64,000 nt of DNA from Xaviernesmea oryzae (GTDB lineage: Bacteria; Pseudomonadota; Alphaproteobacteria; Rhizobiales; Rhizobiaceae). The position numbers and the translations under genes were made by a program. The notes beneath the pieces are model-generated. The model saw only the letters and a list, made by a program, of their open reading frames with translations. It ran no database searches and was not told where the DNA came from. Of the stretch, positions 27,378-37,600 are shown one piece after another (the first letter of the stretch is position 1; each line of letters begins with the position of its first letter). Location of the stretch: the NCBI RefSeq assembly GCF_900109605.1, contig NZ_FOAM01000009.1, positions 124,001 through 188,000 of the forward strand, read 5' to 3'.

Positions 27378-28705
27378 GTGTCTTCGGGTCCTCCCATTTC
27401 GGCCTGCCACGGCTGAAGCCGCTTTCGTCCAAGCGCACGCAGATCGTCTCCGTGCTGGATATCGGCTCGACCAAGATCGTCTGCATGATCGGGCGGCTGA
27501 CCCCGCGCGAGGAAAGCCAGATCCTGCCGCACCGCACCCATCATATCGAGATCATCGGGCTCGGCCATCACAAGTCTCGGGGCATGAAGAACGGCGTGAT
27601 CGCCGATCTCGACGAAGTGGAAAGCGTGGTCCGTCTGGCCGTCGATGCAGCGGAGCGCATGGCGGGCCTGACGATCGACAGCCTGATCGTCAATATCTCC
27701 GCCGGCCGTCTGCAAAGCGACATCTACACCGCAACGATCGACCTGGGCGGCCAGGAGGTCGATCAGGCGGATCTCAAGCGCGTGCTCGCGGCCGCCGCTC
27801 AGCGGTCGCAGCGTCAGGACCGCATGATCCTCCATTCGCTGCCGACAGGCTATTCGCTCGATGGCGAACGCGGCATCCGTGATCCGCTCGCCATGTTCGG
27901 CGATGTGCTCGGCGTCGATATCCACATGTTGACGGCCGAGCGGGCGGCGCTGCGCAATCTCGAACTCTGCGTCAACCGCGCGCATCTCTCGGTCGAGGGG
28001 CTGGTTGCGACGCCCTATGCCAGTGGTCTGGCGACGCTCGTCGATGACGAGGTCGAGCTTGGCTGCGCCGCCATCGATCTCGGCGGCGGCACCACGACGA
28101 TCTCGGTCTTTGCCGAAGGGCGCCTAGTTCATGCTGATGCGGTCTCGCTGGGCGGGCATCACATCACCACCGACCTCGCGCGCGGCCTGTCGACGCGAAT
28201 CGAGGATGCGGAGCGGCTGAAGGTCGTCCATGGCTCGGCCATGCCGAACGGCGCCGACGAGCGCGAAATGGTCAGCGTGCCGCCGATCGGCGAAGACGAG
28301 CGCGACCAGCCGACTCACGTGCCGCGCGCGCTGCTGTCGCGAATCGTTCGCGCCCGCGTCGAGGAAACGCTGGAACTGATTCGCGACAGAATCCAGCGCT
28401 CGGGTTTCTCGCCGATCGTCGGCAAGCGCGTGGTGCTGACCGGTGGGGCCAGCCAGCTGACCGGATTGGCGGACGCCGCGCGGCGCGTTCTGGCGCGCAA
28501 TGTGCGAATCGGTCGCCCGCTCGGCATTTCCGGCCTGCCGGCCGCAGCCAAGGGCCCGGCCTTTTCCGCAGCCGTCGGCCTGATGATCTATCCGCAGGTC
28601 GCCGACCTCGAAACCCATGCGGCGCAAGGCGGTCTGATCGCCTCGCTGGCGGGGAACAACAGCCGCATCGCCCGTGTCGGGCAATGGCTGAAAGAAAGTT
28701 TCTGA
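27374..28705 (+). CDS. ftsA: Cell division protein FtsA
   Basis: 443 residues, actin-like ATPase. Phosphate 1 motif VLDIGSTKIVCMIG (about 31-44), FtsA-specific SHS2 1C insertion, phosphate 2 AAIDLGGGTTTISVF, and adenosine motif VLTGGASQLTG. The C-terminus ends IARVGQWLKESF, the amphipathic membrane-targeting helix that anchors FtsZ filaments. The start overlaps ftsQ by four bases. A 116-base gap precedes ftsZ. Confidence 0.95.
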   Translation: MSVFGSSHFGLPRLKPLSSKRTQIVSVLDIGSTKIVCMIGRLTPREESQILPHRTHHIEIIGLGHHKSRGMKNGVIADLDEVESVVRLAVDAAERMAGLTIDSLIVNISAGRLQSDIYTATIDLGGQEVDQADLKRVLAAAAQRSQRQDRMILHSLPTGYSLDGERGIRDPLAMFGDVLGVDIHMLTAERAALRNLELCVNRAHLSVEGLVATPYASGLATLVDDEVELGCAAIDLGGGTTTISVFAEGRLVHADAVSLGGHHITTDLARGLSTRIEDAERLKVVHGSAMPNGADEREMVSVPPIGEDERDQPTHVPRALLSRIVRARVEETLELIRDRIQRSGFSPIVGKRVVLTGGASQLTGLADAARRVLARNVRIGRPLGISGLPAAAKGPAFSAAVGLMIYPQVADLETHAAQGGLIASLAGNNSRIARVGQWLKESF

Positions 28706-28821
28706 CGGCGTTCGTAAGGCCGCGCAATCGTGACGCAAGCTTCGCGCGGGAACGGACTGTTACGTTGAACCAGATTTGGCCGGCTCGGCAAGGCGGCCAG
28801 GTAAAAGGAAGGAACGGGTAA

Positions 28822-30597
28822 ATGACCATCAACTTGCAGAAGCCGGACATCACCGAGCTCAAGCCGCGCATCACCGTTTTCGGTGTCGGCGGCGGCGGCG
28901 GCAACGCTGTCAACAACATGATCACCGCAGGCCTGCAGGGCGTCGACTTCGTCGTCGCCAACACCGATGCGCAGGCTCTCACCATGACCAAGGCCGAGCG
29001 AATCATCCAGATGGGTGTCGCCGTCACCGAAGGTCTCGGCGCCGGTTCGCAGCCGGAAGTCGGCCGCGCGGCCGCCGAAGAGTGCATCGATGAGATCATC
29101 GATCACCTGAACGGCACGCATATGTGCTTCGTCACCGCCGGCATGGGCGGCGGCACCGGCACGGGCGCGGCCCCCGTCGTGGCCCAGGCTGCCCGCAACA
29201 AGGGCATCCTGACTGTCGGCGTCGTGACCAAGCCGTTCCATTTCGAGGGCCAGCGCCGCATGCGGCTCGCCGAGCAGGGCATCGCCGAGCTGCAGAAGTC
29301 GGTCGATACGCTGATCGTCATCCCCAACCAGAACCTCTTCCGCATCGCCAATGACAAGACGACCTTCGCGGACGCCTTCGCCATGGCCGACCAGGTTCTC
29401 TATTCGGGCGTTGCCTGCATCACCGACCTGATGGTCAAGGAAGGCCTCATCAACCTCGACTTCGCCGACGTACGTTCGGTGATGCGCGAGATGGGCCGCG
29501 CGATGATGGGCACGGGCGAAGCATCGGGCGAAGGCCGCGCCATGGCCGCCGCCGAAGCTGCGATCGCCAATCCGCTGCTCGACGAAACCTCGATGAAGGG
29601 CGCTCAGGGCCTGCTGATCTCGATCACCGGCGGTCGTGACTTGACGCTGTTCGAAGTCGATGAAGCCGCAACCCGGATTCGCGAAGAAGTCGATCCGGAT
29701 GCCAACATCATCCTCGGCGCCACGTTCGACGAAGACCTCGAAGGCATCATCCGCGTCTCCGTCGTGGCGACCGGCATCGATCGCACGGCTGCGGAGGTGG
29801 CCGATCGCAATGCCAGCTTTCGTCCGGTAGCGCAGAAGGCGGCCCGCCCGGCCGCTCCGGCGCCGCAGGCTGCCGCGCCCGCCGCCGCTATTGCTGCCCA
29901 GCCCGCTCCGGTGATGCAGCAGCAGCCGGCTGCTCCGGCACCCCAGCCGGTGGATGCCGTCGCCCAGGCGATCCGCGAAGCCGAGATCGAGCGCGAGCTT
30001 CTGATCCAGCAGCGCGCGGCACAGCTCGCCGCAGCCCCGGCACCCGTTGCCGAGGAGTTTCGTCCGCAGAGCCGTCTGTTTGCGCAGCAAGCTCCGGCCG
30101 AACAGCCGCAGGCCTTCCGTCAACCGGCTCCGGCCCCGGAGATGCCTGTCTTCCAGCAGCCGGCCGCACCTGTCGCCCAGGCGCCGCGTTATGAAGCGCC
30201 CCGTCAGGAGCCCGTCGCTCCGGTGATGCGCCAGCCGATGCCCGAGCCGGTGCGCATGCCCAAGGTCGAGGACTTCCCGCCGATGGTGAAGGCCGAGGCC
30301 GAACGCCGTGCCCAGCCGGCCCCGCAGGCCGAAGAACGCGGCGCCATGGGCCTGCTCAAGCGGATCACCAATTCGCTCGGCCGCCGCGAAGACGAAGAAC
30401 ACAATGTTTCGGCCGATATGACGGCCGGAGCGCCGAGCGCCGCCTCGCAGCAGCGCCGTCCCCTCTCGCCCGAAGCGAGCGTCTACGCCCCGCGTCGCGG
30501 GTCGCTGGATGACCACGGTCGCATGGCCGCGCAGCCGCGCAGCCATGAAGATGATCAGCTCGAAATCCCGGCTTTCCTGCGCCGTCAGTCGAACTGA
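28822..30597 (+). CDS. ftsZ: Cell division GTPase FtsZ, long rhizobial form
   Basis: 591 residues, far longer than the roughly 380-390 of E. coli. The globular part has [10 protein letters not shown], the tubulin signature GGGTGTG (109-115) and the T7 loop NLDFADV. From about residue 335 to 560 a Pro/Ala/Gln-rich linker follows. The C-terminal peptide [15 protein letters not shown] resembles the conserved FtsA-binding tail. FtsZ forms the Z-ring that positions septal synthesis. AAGGAAGG precedes the ATG. A strong terminator follows. Confidence 0.97.
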   Translation: MTINLQKPDITELKPRITVFGVGGGGGNAVNNMITAGLQGVDFVVANTDAQALTMTKAERIIQMGVAVTEGLGAGSQPEVGRAAAEECIDEIIDHLNGTHMCFVTAGMGGGTGTGAAPVVAQAARNKGILTVGVVTKPFHFEGQRRMRLAEQGIAELQKSVDTLIVIPNQNLFRIANDKTTFADAFAMADQVLYSGVACITDLMVKEGLINLDFADVRSVMREMGRAMMGTGEASGEGRAMAAAEAAIANPLLDETSMKGAQGLLISITGGRDLTLFEVDEAATRIREEVDPDANIILGATFDEDLEGIIRVSVVATGIDRTAAEVADRNASFRPVAQKAARPAAPAPQAAAPAAAIAAQPAPVMQQQPAAPAPQPVDAVAQAIREAEIERELLIQQRAAQLAAAPAPVAEEFRPQSRLFAQQAPAEQPQAFRQPAPAPEMPVFQQPAAPVAQAPRYEAPRQEPVAPVMRQPMPEPVRMPKVEDFPPMVKAEAERRAQPAPQAEERGAMGLLKRITNSLGRREDEEHNVSADMTAGAPSAASQQRRPLSPEASVYAPRRGSLDDHGRMAAQPRSHEDDQLEIPAFLRRQSN

Positions 30598-30623
30598 TCC
30601 CGACCGTTTCTTCCACCTTGCCG

Positions 30624-30650
30624 AATGCCCGGGCACACTGCCCGGGCATT
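30624..30650 (+). terminator. Terminator of the ftsQAZ operon
   Basis: AATGCCCGGGCA (30624-30635) pairs perfectly with TGCCCGGGCATT (30639-30650) over a three-base loop, followed by TTCC. It is a compact, GC-rich stem 26 bases after the ftsZ stop. Confidence 0.85.
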
Positions 30651-31018
30651 TTCCATTTGTGCTTGCTGAACAGGGGTTTAACGCCGGTAGCAAAGTCGTA
30701 ACAAATCGAAAGAAACAGTGATTTGGAATGACGCGGTACCCTCTCTATCTTCATGATCGAGGGTCTGGCGAAGATCCGTTGCGACTCGCGCGTCATGCGG
30801 GCTAAGCGACGGGACGGAGGCGGGCCGGCAAGACGCTTAGGACGTTTCACACGATCGCGGCGCCGCGCAAGAGCTTGGTTCGCGATCTCCGGTCATCGGT
30901 ATCGTGCGCAGTGGCGGGACAGATCAGTGGTCCCGGCGCAGGCAGGCTGTGGCCCCGAGACGGGCAACGGTCAAGAGAGACAACATGGTACGGCGGTGCA
31001 CGCCGGCGAAGTGAAGGC
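30651..31018. other. Intergenic region between ftsZ and lpxC
   Basis: 368 bases after the ftsZ terminator with no supported gene. It should contain the lpxC promoter; I cannot place it with confidence. The frame of lpxC stays open back to 30875 but without LpxC-like sequence. Confidence 0.5.
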
Positions 31019-31978
31019 ATGACGCGTATGGGAATGACAATCGGTTCTTTGGGCTTCCAGACCACGATCGCACAGGCGGTTACCCTGTCTGGAACCGGCG
31101 TTCATTCCGGCGCAGGCGTCTCCATCACCTTCCTGCCGGCGGAGGCCGATAGCGGCATCGTCTTCCAGCGCATGGACGGCCAGACGCTGCTCAGCGAATT
31201 TCGCGCCGTGTCAGTCAATGTCGGCAACACCGATCTCTGCACCGTTCTGGGCTTTTCCCCAGCCACCGCGATCGCCACGATCGAACATGTGATGGCCGCG
31301 CTCTATGCCATCGGCGTCGACAATCTGATCGTCGAGGTCCAGGGCGGCGAAATGCCGATCATGGATGGCAGCTCCGCGCCCTTCTTCGAAGCCATCGAGC
31401 AGGTTGGTCTGAAGGCGCTTGCGGTGAAGCGCCGTGTGATCCGCGTGCTCAAGCCGGTGCGCATCGAACATGGCGCATCTTGGTCCGAATTCCTGCCGCA
31501 TGACGTCATGCGCTTCGAGGTGGACATCGATTTCGATACGCCGCTGATCGGCCGCCAGTCCTGGAAGGGCGACATAACGCCCGCCACCTTCAAGCGCGAG
31601 CTTTCGCGGGCGCGCACCTTCGGCTTCATGCGCGATGTCGAGCGGATGTGGGCCGCGGGCCGCGGCCTCGGTTCTTCGCTGGAAAATTCCGTCGTGATTT
31701 CGGACGACAACACCGTGATCAATGTCGAGGGCCTGCGCTACCAGGGCGACGAGTTCGTACGCCACAAGACGCTGGACGCCGTGGGCGATCTGGCACTGGC
31801 GGGCATGCCGTTCGTGGGAATCTATCGCTCCTATCGCGGCGGCCACAAGATGAATGCCTATGCCTTGAAGGCGCTGATGAGCGATCCGACGGCCTATGAG
31901 ATCGTCGAAAGCGTTCCCAACCGCGCCCGCATCCTGCGCGAGCCGGTTCTGGCGGCAGCGGCCTCCGTTTCGGCCTGA
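31019..31978 (+). CDS. lpxC: UDP-3-O-acyl-N-acetylglucosamine deacetylase LpxC
   Basis: 319 residues. Zinc and catalytic motifs are TIEHVMAAL (first His), MDGSSAPFFEAI, FGFMRDVE, HKTLDAVGD (second His and Asp ligand) and YRGGHKMN (catalytic His). It carries out the first committed step of lipid A synthesis in the cytosol. Three starts compete: ATG 31019, 31028 and 31034. GAAGG at 31013-31017 fits 31028 best, while 31019 is the first in the LpxC-like part. The conserved region begins with IGSLGFQTT in all cases. Confidence 0.95.
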   Translation: MTRMGMTIGSLGFQTTIAQAVTLSGTGVHSGAGVSITFLPAEADSGIVFQRMDGQTLLSEFRAVSVNVGNTDLCTVLGFSPATAIATIEHVMAALYAIGVDNLIVEVQGGEMPIMDGSSAPFFEAIEQVGLKALAVKRRVIRVLKPVRIEHGASWSEFLPHDVMRFEVDIDFDTPLIGRQSWKGDITPATFKRELSRARTFGFMRDVERMWAAGRGLGSSLENSVVISDDNTVINVEGLRYQGDEFVRHKTLDAVGDLALAGMPFVGIYRSYRGGHKMNAYALKALMSDPTAYEIVESVPNRARILREPVLAAAASVSA

Positions 31979-32409
31979 TAGGCGGCGGTGCGCTGCGCCG
32001 GTCTCATGAGAAAACAGCAGGTTAGATGAAGGGGCTCCGCAGGTGCGGAGCCTTCTGCGCAAGCAGTTTGACCATGCGCACCGCCCCGCCTTTTGCGATG
32101 GACATGCCACAAAAAAGCGTTAATCCATCATCAGGACATTGCGGACGTGGTGCGCTTTGGCTTAAGAGCTTAGGCGAAGCTTCTCACGGCAGGTCGAAAA
32201 GGGAGCTCGTGTCCTGTGCGTCGGTTGCACGGGGGCAGAGGCGCTGGAGGCGAGGGCGCCTTGGGCACTGGCGGGTCCGCGCTCGGCGGCTTTGAAGAGG
32301 GTGGGGCTAAGTGCCTGGCCGCGTGTCTCGAACTGGCAGGTCTTGCCGGCGCCGGGGTCATGAGTCATGGGCGGCAGCGGGGCATCTGCCGGATAACGGG
32401 AATGTTTTG
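31979..32409. other. Intergenic region between lpxC and bamD
   Basis: 431 bases with no supported gene. It holds the lpxC stem-loop near the left end and should hold the bamD promoter. The bamD frame stays open upstream to 32311 but the extra residues are not BamD-like. Confidence 0.5.
32033..32052 (+). terminator. Stem-loop after lpxC
   Basis: GGCTCCGCA (32033-32041) pairs with TGCGGAGCC (32044-32052), extended by two G-U pairs and followed by TTCT. Likely transcription terminator of lpxC. Confidence 0.65.
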
Positions 32410-33276
32410 ATGGACTTTGCACACCACTTCGGACTGAAGAAGCTGGCGCGCGGCGGTATGATCGCGCTCTCCCTCGGCCTGAGCGGCCTGCTTCTGTCCG
32501 CGTGCCAAAACGATCCCGATATCGACATCACCAAGCTGAAGGCAGACACCGATCCGCCGGATGTGCTCTATCGCCAGGGCTTGGCCAATCTCAATGCCGG
32601 CAAGACGACGGAAGCGGCGCGCAAGTTCGACGCCATCGACCGCGAGCATCCCTTCTCCGAATATGCCCGCAAGGCGCTGGTGATGAAGGCCTTCGTGGCC
32701 TATCGCAACGGTCAGTCGCAGGACGCGATCACCGCTGCCACGCGTTATCTCAATCTTTATCCGCAGTCGGAAGACGCGGCCTATGCGCAATATATCGTCG
32801 GGCTCGCCTATTCCAAGCAGATCCCGACGGTGACGCAGGACCAGAAGCCGGCGTTCAAGACCATCGAGGCGATGCAAACCGTCATCGATAAGTACCCGAC
32901 AAGCGAATATGTCGAGGATGCACGCGCCAAGCTGCGCTTCGCCAAGGATCAGCTGGCCGGCAAGGAAATGCAGGTCGGGCGCTACTATCTCGAACGCAAG
33001 GAATATCTGGCGGCGGCCTCGCGCTTCCGCACGGTGGTCGAGCAATATCCGACCACCAATCAAGTCGAAGAGGCGCTGGCGCGCCTGGTCGAAACCTATT
33101 TTGCCATGGGCGTCACCTCCGAAGCGCAGACGGCGGCGGCGGTGCTCGGCCATAACTATCCCGATAGCCAGTGGTATGCCGACTCGTACAAGCTTTTGCA
33201 GGGCAACGGCCTGGAACCGCGCGAAAATGGCGGCTCCTGGATTTCCCGCGCTGGCAAGAACCTGATCGGCGCCTAA
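32410..33276 (+). CDS. bamD: Outer membrane assembly lipoprotein BamD
   Basis: 288 residues. A lipoprotein signal with lipobox LLSAC places the lipidated cysteine at residue 32. Tetratricopeptide-like repeats follow (for example [21 protein letters not shown]-type sequence and [14 protein letters not shown]), the five-TPR plan of BamD/ComL. It is an essential part of the BAM complex that inserts beta-barrel proteins into the outer membrane. The ATG at 32410 gives the signal peptide; the longer upstream frame was rejected. It precedes recN by 15 bases, so they may share a transcript. Confidence 0.94.
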   Translation: MDFAHHFGLKKLARGGMIALSLGLSGLLLSACQNDPDIDITKLKADTDPPDVLYRQGLANLNAGKTTEAARKFDAIDREHPFSEYARKALVMKAFVAYRNGQSQDAITAATRYLNLYPQSEDAAYAQYIVGLAYSKQIPTVTQDQKPAFKTIEAMQTVIDKYPTSEYVEDARAKLRFAKDQLAGKEMQVGRYYLERKEYLAAASRFRTVVEQYPTTNQVEEALARLVETYFAMGVTSEAQTAAAVLGHNYPDSQWYADSYKLLQGNGLEPRENGGSWISRAGKNLIGA

Positions 33277-33291
33277 CCTTCAGACCGGCGG

Positions 33292-34965
33292 ATGCTCTCT
33301 CAGATTTCGATCCGCGATATCGTTCTTATCGAACGGCTCGATCTTTCCTTCGACGCCGGCCTCTCGGTTTTGACCGGCGAGACCGGTGCAGGCAAGTCGA
33401 TTCTGCTCGACAGCCTTTCGCTCGCGCTTGGCGGACGTGGCGATGGTTCGCTGGTGCGTCATGGCGCCGAGCGCGGCCAGGTCACGGCGGTGTTCGATGT
33501 CTCGGTCGATCATCCAGCCCGCGCCTTCGTGCGCGACAATGGCATCGATGATGATGGCGACCTGATCTTCCGCCGCGTGCAATCGGGCGATGGCCGCACC
33601 AAGGCCTATATCAACGACCAGCCTGTTTCCGTTCAGCTGCTGCGCCAAGCGGGCCAGCTGCTAGTGGAAATCCACGGCCAGCATGATGACCGCGCATTGG
33701 TGGATGCCGATGCCCATCGCATGCTGCTCGATGCCTTCGGCGCCTTGCAGCGGGACGGCGAGGCGGTGGCTAGCCTCTTCCGCAGCTGGCGCGACAGCGA
33801 GCGCGCCTTCAAGAAGCATCGAGAAAAGGTCGAGGCCGCCGCGCGCGAGGCCGATTATATCCGCTCAAGCGTTGAGGAGCTTGAGGCGCTTAGCCCGCTC
33901 GATGGCGAAGAGGACGAACTGGCCGAACGCCGCGCCCGGATGATGAAGGCCGAGCGCATCGCCGTCGACATCAACGAGGCGAGCGAATTTCTCAACGGCC
34001 ATTCCTCCCCAGTGCCGCAGATCGCCTCGCTGGTGCGCCGGCTGGAGCGTAAGAGCCACGAAGCGCCGGGTCTGCTCGAGGAGACGGTGACCTTTCTCGA
34101 CACGGCACTGAATCATCTGTCCGATGCGCAAATGGCCGTGGAAGCAGCGCTCCGCAAAACCGAATATGACCCGAAGGAACTGGAGCGGGTGGAGGAGCGG
34201 CTTTTTGCTTTGCGCGCCGCCGCTCGCAAATATTCCGTTCCCGTCAGTGAACTGCCGGCGCTTGCCATGCGCATGGTCTCAAGCCTCGCCGATCTCGATG
34301 CGGGCGCGGAAAAGCTGCGCCAGCTCGAGGCCGACGTGACGGAAACGCGCGCGGCCTATGATGCGGCGGCGCTTGCCCTGTCCAGCAAGCGCCACGACAC
34401 CGCCACGGCGCTTTCTGAGGCTGTCATGGCCGAACTGCCGGCGCTGAAGCTGGAGCGGGCGCGGTTCACCGTCGAGGTGAAGACCGACGCATCGGTCCCG
34501 GCGGCCGAAGGCATCGATCTCGTTGAGTTCCACGTGCAGACCAATCCCGGCACTCGGCCCGGACCGATCATGAAGGTGGCGTCTGGCGGTGAACTTTCGC
34601 GCTTCCTCCTGGCGCTGAAGGTGGCGCTCGCTGATCGCGGTTCGGCCCCGACCTTGGTCTTCGACGAAATCGATACGGGGGTGGGCGGCGCGGTGGCCGA
34701 TGCCATTGGCCAGCGGCTGAAGCGCCTGTCGGCTCGCGTGCAGGTTCTCTCCGTCACCCACGCGCCGCAGGTCGCCGCGCGGGCGGCCACCCATCTGCTG
34801 ATTTCCAAGGGGCCGAGCGAGGGGCAGGGCGACCGTATCGCAACCCGCGTTGCCCGCATGAACGAAGATGCCCGGCGAGAGGAAATCGCCCGCATGCTCG
34901 CAGGCGCCTCGATCACCGAAGAGGCACGCGCGGCTGCCGCGCGGCTTCTGGCCGGGAACGGCTAG
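33292..34965 (+). CDS. recN: DNA repair protein RecN
   Basis: 557 residues, SMC-like ATPase. N-terminal IRDIVLIERLDLSF and Walker A GETGAGKS (29-36), a central coiled coil (about 150-360) and C-terminal signature/Walker B region with ASGGELSRFLLALK and LVFDEIDTGVGG. RecN organises DNA ends during double-strand break repair. In many rhizobia as I recall, ligA follows recN directly. Here ligA is about 6 kb away on the other strand. Confidence 0.95.
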   Translation: MLSQISIRDIVLIERLDLSFDAGLSVLTGETGAGKSILLDSLSLALGGRGDGSLVRHGAERGQVTAVFDVSVDHPARAFVRDNGIDDDGDLIFRRVQSGDGRTKAYINDQPVSVQLLRQAGQLLVEIHGQHDDRALVDADAHRMLLDAFGALQRDGEAVASLFRSWRDSERAFKKHREKVEAAAREADYIRSSVEELEALSPLDGEEDELAERRARMMKAERIAVDINEASEFLNGHSSPVPQIASLVRRLERKSHEAPGLLEETVTFLDTALNHLSDAQMAVEAALRKTEYDPKELERVEERLFALRAAARKYSVPVSELPALAMRMVSSLADLDAGAEKLRQLEADVTETRAAYDAAALALSSKRHDTATALSEAVMAELPALKLERARFTVEVKTDASVPAAEGIDLVEFHVQTNPGTRPGPIMKVASGGELSRFLLALKVALADRGSAPTLVFDEIDTGVGGAVADAIGQRLKRLSARVQVLSVTHAPQVAARAATHLLISKGPSEGQGDRIATRVARMNEDARREEIARMLAGASITEEARAAAARLLAGNG

Positions 34966-35698
34966 AGGCTTCGCCTGATGTGTCCGTACCGCGCAGCAGA
35001 ACGCATCAGGATACAGGCAGTTGGCGCTCTCGCATCCAGCATTGACCTTTTCAGGGAGGAGGTGGCGGGTGGCGTGAAGACGCCACCCGCCGGTCGGATA
35101 ACCGACCTGTCCGCGAGCTGAAGGAGGAGGACGCTCAAGCGGACCCTGGTGGCCGCCCGTGAAAAGCCCGAGGGAGGAGGAGAAGGCTTCCCACAGGAAA
35201 TCGGACCACACAGACTGATGCTGCCAAAAGCAGCATAGGCGGAACGTCAGCGGATCGCTGCTTCCGTTCTGGGCGCACTCTTAGCGCTTTGGATGGCAAA
35301 AAGAAGTCATCTGCCGGGCATGGGAGCCATGCACCATCGACCTCTTGTCAAAACGATTTGATTTTGATCGTCAATGAGGCGGTTGCAGAGGCTGTGACAT
35401 TGTCGCGATCAGGCTGTTTTCGTACAGGGTGCAGCCGTCCATTCAGGCTGATCTCGCTTGCGACAGAGCTCGGCGGGGACGGGCGTCTCCTAAGACAGCG
35501 CCAAGACAGGGTGCGGATCGTGGCGGCTCATCGACGGCCTGCCATGCGTAAGGCGAACCGCTGGTGTTTCGTGAAGATTGGGATTTGCATGGCGATGCAG
35601 TAGTCTGCGGGCGACTCGCCGCCGCGCGCCCTGCATGCCTGGCGGCTCTTCACACGCAGGCGGATCTTGCCTGCGCTGCACCATCCGGGAAGCTCATC
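34966..35698. other. 733-base intergenic region between recN and the aminopeptidase gene
   Basis: No protein gene is convincing here; a 104-codon frame at 35289-35603 lacks a ribosome site and conserved character. The left third (about 35045-35240) is densely structured with hairpins and three GGAGGAGG repeats (a candidate small RNA on the minus strand, listed separately). CCTGATG...CATCAGG (34974-35010) may form a stem after recN. Confidence 0.55.
35045..35240 (-). ncRNA. Candidate small RNA with three anti-Shine-Dalgarno motifs
   Basis: On the minus strand CCTCCTCCC occurs at 35172-35180 and 35054-35062, and TCCTCCTCC at 35123-35131. The first lies in the loop of a hairpin (35164-35189). 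The second lies in the loop of a longer hairpin (GTCCGC/GCGGAC plus GAGC/GCTC, 35109-35144). The third is just after a perfect 12-bp hairpin (35064-35091). Two more stems are at 35218-35236 and 35092-35107. Unpaired CCUCCUCC motifs displayed several times are typical of trans-acting alphaproteobacterial small RNAs (alpha-r14/NfeR1, and the CcsR group), which pair with ribosome binding sites. No clear T-run terminator is seen. Strand and ends are inferred. Confidence 0.5.
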
Positions 35699-37534
35699 AT
35701 GTATCAGTCCTTCGATGTCACCTCCACGCCGCAATTCGGGAAGGAGAGGGTGGCCGCACTGCGTGCGCATCTGGCGCAAGCCGGTGCGGATGGTTTCCTT
35801 GTGCCGCGTGCCGATGAATATCAGGGCGAATATGTGCCGGCCTGTGCCGAGCGTCTGGCCTGGCTCACCGGCTTCACCGGATCGGCCGGCATGGCGCTGA
35901 TTCTGCCGGAGCGGGCGATCGTCTTTGTCGATGGGCGCTATGTGACCCAGCTCGCCCAGCAGGTGGATGGCGAGGTGTTCGAAGGCGGCGATCTCATCGG
36001 CGAGCCGCCGCATCTCTGGCTGGAGCGTCATGCGCCCGATGGACTGCGACTTGCCATCGATCCCGCGCTGCATACGGGCGCGGAGGTGCGTAAGCTCAAG
36101 GCCGCGCTGGAAAAGCACGGCGGCAGCCTGGTTCTGCTTAAGGCCAATCCGCTTGATAGGCTCTGGACTGATCGGCCAGCCGAGCCGATGGGGCGCGTGA
36201 TCATTCAGACGGACGCCCATGCCGGCAAGCTCGCCCGCGATAAGATCGCCGAGATGGCCGAAGCCACCGCTAAGGCCGGCGCGACAGCCCTTCTCGTCAC
36301 CGATCCGCAGTCGATCGCCTGGATCTTCAATCTGCGCGGTGCCGATGTGCCGCACACGCCCAATCCGCTGGCCCGCGCGGTGATCACCGACGAAGGCGTG
36401 GCGGAAATCTTCATCGATGCGCGCAAGCTCGATATCGAGGCCAAGGCCTATCTGACCCAGATCGCCACCATCGCGCCGCCGGCTTCCTTTCTGGAGCGCG
36501 TCGGCGCGTTAGCGCGCGAAAGCGGCGCGCTGATGATCGATCCCGACCACGCCGCCTACGCCGTGGCCGAGCTGATCCGGGCCGAAGGGGGCATGGTGGT
36601 CGAAGGCGCGGATCCGGCCCGTCTGCCGCGCGCTGTTAAGAACGAGGTGGAGCTTGAAGGCGCGCGCCGTGCGCATCTGCAGGATGGCGCCGCCATGGTC
36701 GAGTTTCTCACCTGGCTGGATGCGCAGGCGCCGGGAAGCGTGACGGAGATCCAGGCAGTCGAGAAGCTCGAAGCCTGCCGCATCGCGGCAGGCCAGCGGA
36801 TGCAGAACCCGCTGAAAGACATTTCCTTCGACACCATTGCCGGCGCCGGCGCCCATGCGGCGATCATGCACTACCGCGTCACCCATGAAAGCGACGCGCC
36901 GCTGGAAGCCGGCACGCTGTTTCTGATCGACTCCGGTGGGCAATATGTCAACGGCACCACCGATATTACCCGCACCGTCGCCATCGGCACACCGCCGGAC
37001 GAGGGAAAGCGCCTGTTCACGCTGGTGCTCAAGGGCATGATCGCGCTCTCGACAGCGCGTTTCCCCAAGGGCACACGTGGCGTGGAGCTCGATCCGCTCG
37101 TGCGCATCACGCTGTGGAAGGCCGGCGTCGACTTCGCCCATGGCACCGGCCATGGCATCGGCTCCTATCTTTCCGTCCATGAAGGGCCGCAACGCATCTC
37201 CCGCGCCGGCATGCAGGAGATCCTGCCGGGCATGCTGCTATCCAACGAGCCGGGCTATTATCGCCCCGGCGCCTTCGGCATCCGCATCGAAAACGTCATT
37301 CACACCTTGCCCGCAGCGCCGATCGACGGCGGCGATCTCCCCATGCTCGGCTTCGAAACCATCACCTTCTGCCCGATCGATCGCCGCCTGATCGTGCCCG
37401 GCCTGCTCTCGCCGGAAGAGCGCGCCTGGCTCGACGCCTATCATGCGGAGACGCGCGAGAAGCTGATGCCGTTGATCGAGGATGAAAAGGCCAAGGCCTG
37501 GCTCATCCAGGCGACGGAACCGCTGCCGGCGTAG
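35699..37534 (+). CDS. Xaa-Pro aminopeptidase (M24 family, three-domain form)
   Basis: 611 residues. Two creatinase-like N-terminal domains (about 10-310) precede a pita-bread M24 domain. Metal ligands are visible in LIDSGGQY and NGTTDITRT (two Asp), HGTGHGIG (His), LSNEPGYY (Glu) and RIENV (Glu). The C-terminal extension (after about 550) is typical of the long eukaryote-like aminopeptidase P. It removes N-terminal residues preceding proline in the cytosol. GGGA lies upstream of the ATG at 35699; an upstream ATG at 35564 would add 45 unlike residues. Convergent with azlD. Confidence 0.92.
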   Translation: MYQSFDVTSTPQFGKERVAALRAHLAQAGADGFLVPRADEYQGEYVPACAERLAWLTGFTGSAGMALILPERAIVFVDGRYVTQLAQQVDGEVFEGGDLIGEPPHLWLERHAPDGLRLAIDPALHTGAEVRKLKAALEKHGGSLVLLKANPLDRLWTDRPAEPMGRVIIQTDAHAGKLARDKIAEMAEATAKAGATALLVTDPQSIAWIFNLRGADVPHTPNPLARAVITDEGVAEIFIDARKLDIEAKAYLTQIATIAPPASFLERVGALARESGALMIDPDHAAYAVAELIRAEGGMVVEGADPARLPRAVKNEVELEGARRAHLQDGAAMVEFLTWLDAQAPGSVTEIQAVEKLEACRIAAGQRMQNPLKDISFDTIAGAGAHAAIMHYRVTHESDAPLEAGTLFLIDSGGQYVNGTTDITRTVAIGTPPDEGKRLFTLVLKGMIALSTARFPKGTRGVELDPLVRITLWKAGVDFAHGTGHGIGSYLSVHEGPQRISRAGMQEILPGMLLSNEPGYYRPGAFGIRIENVIHTLPAAPIDGGDLPMLGFETITFCPIDRRLIVPGLLSPEERAWLDAYHAETREKLMPLIEDEKAKAWLIQATEPLPA

Positions 37535-37600
37535 GGCGGTTCACCGATCAGCAGAAGATGGGCGCCGAAGCCGGCGGCCATTCGTATGGCGGCATCGCCT

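Noticed and set aside
28588-30693. 701-codon minus-strand frame across ftsZ
   Set aside because: Arises from the strongly biased codons of the FtsZ linker; Gly/Arg/His repeats and no start context.
35289-35603. 104-codon frame between recN and the aminopeptidase gene
   Set aside because: No ribosome site, mixed basic product without pattern, and a position within an untranslated gap.
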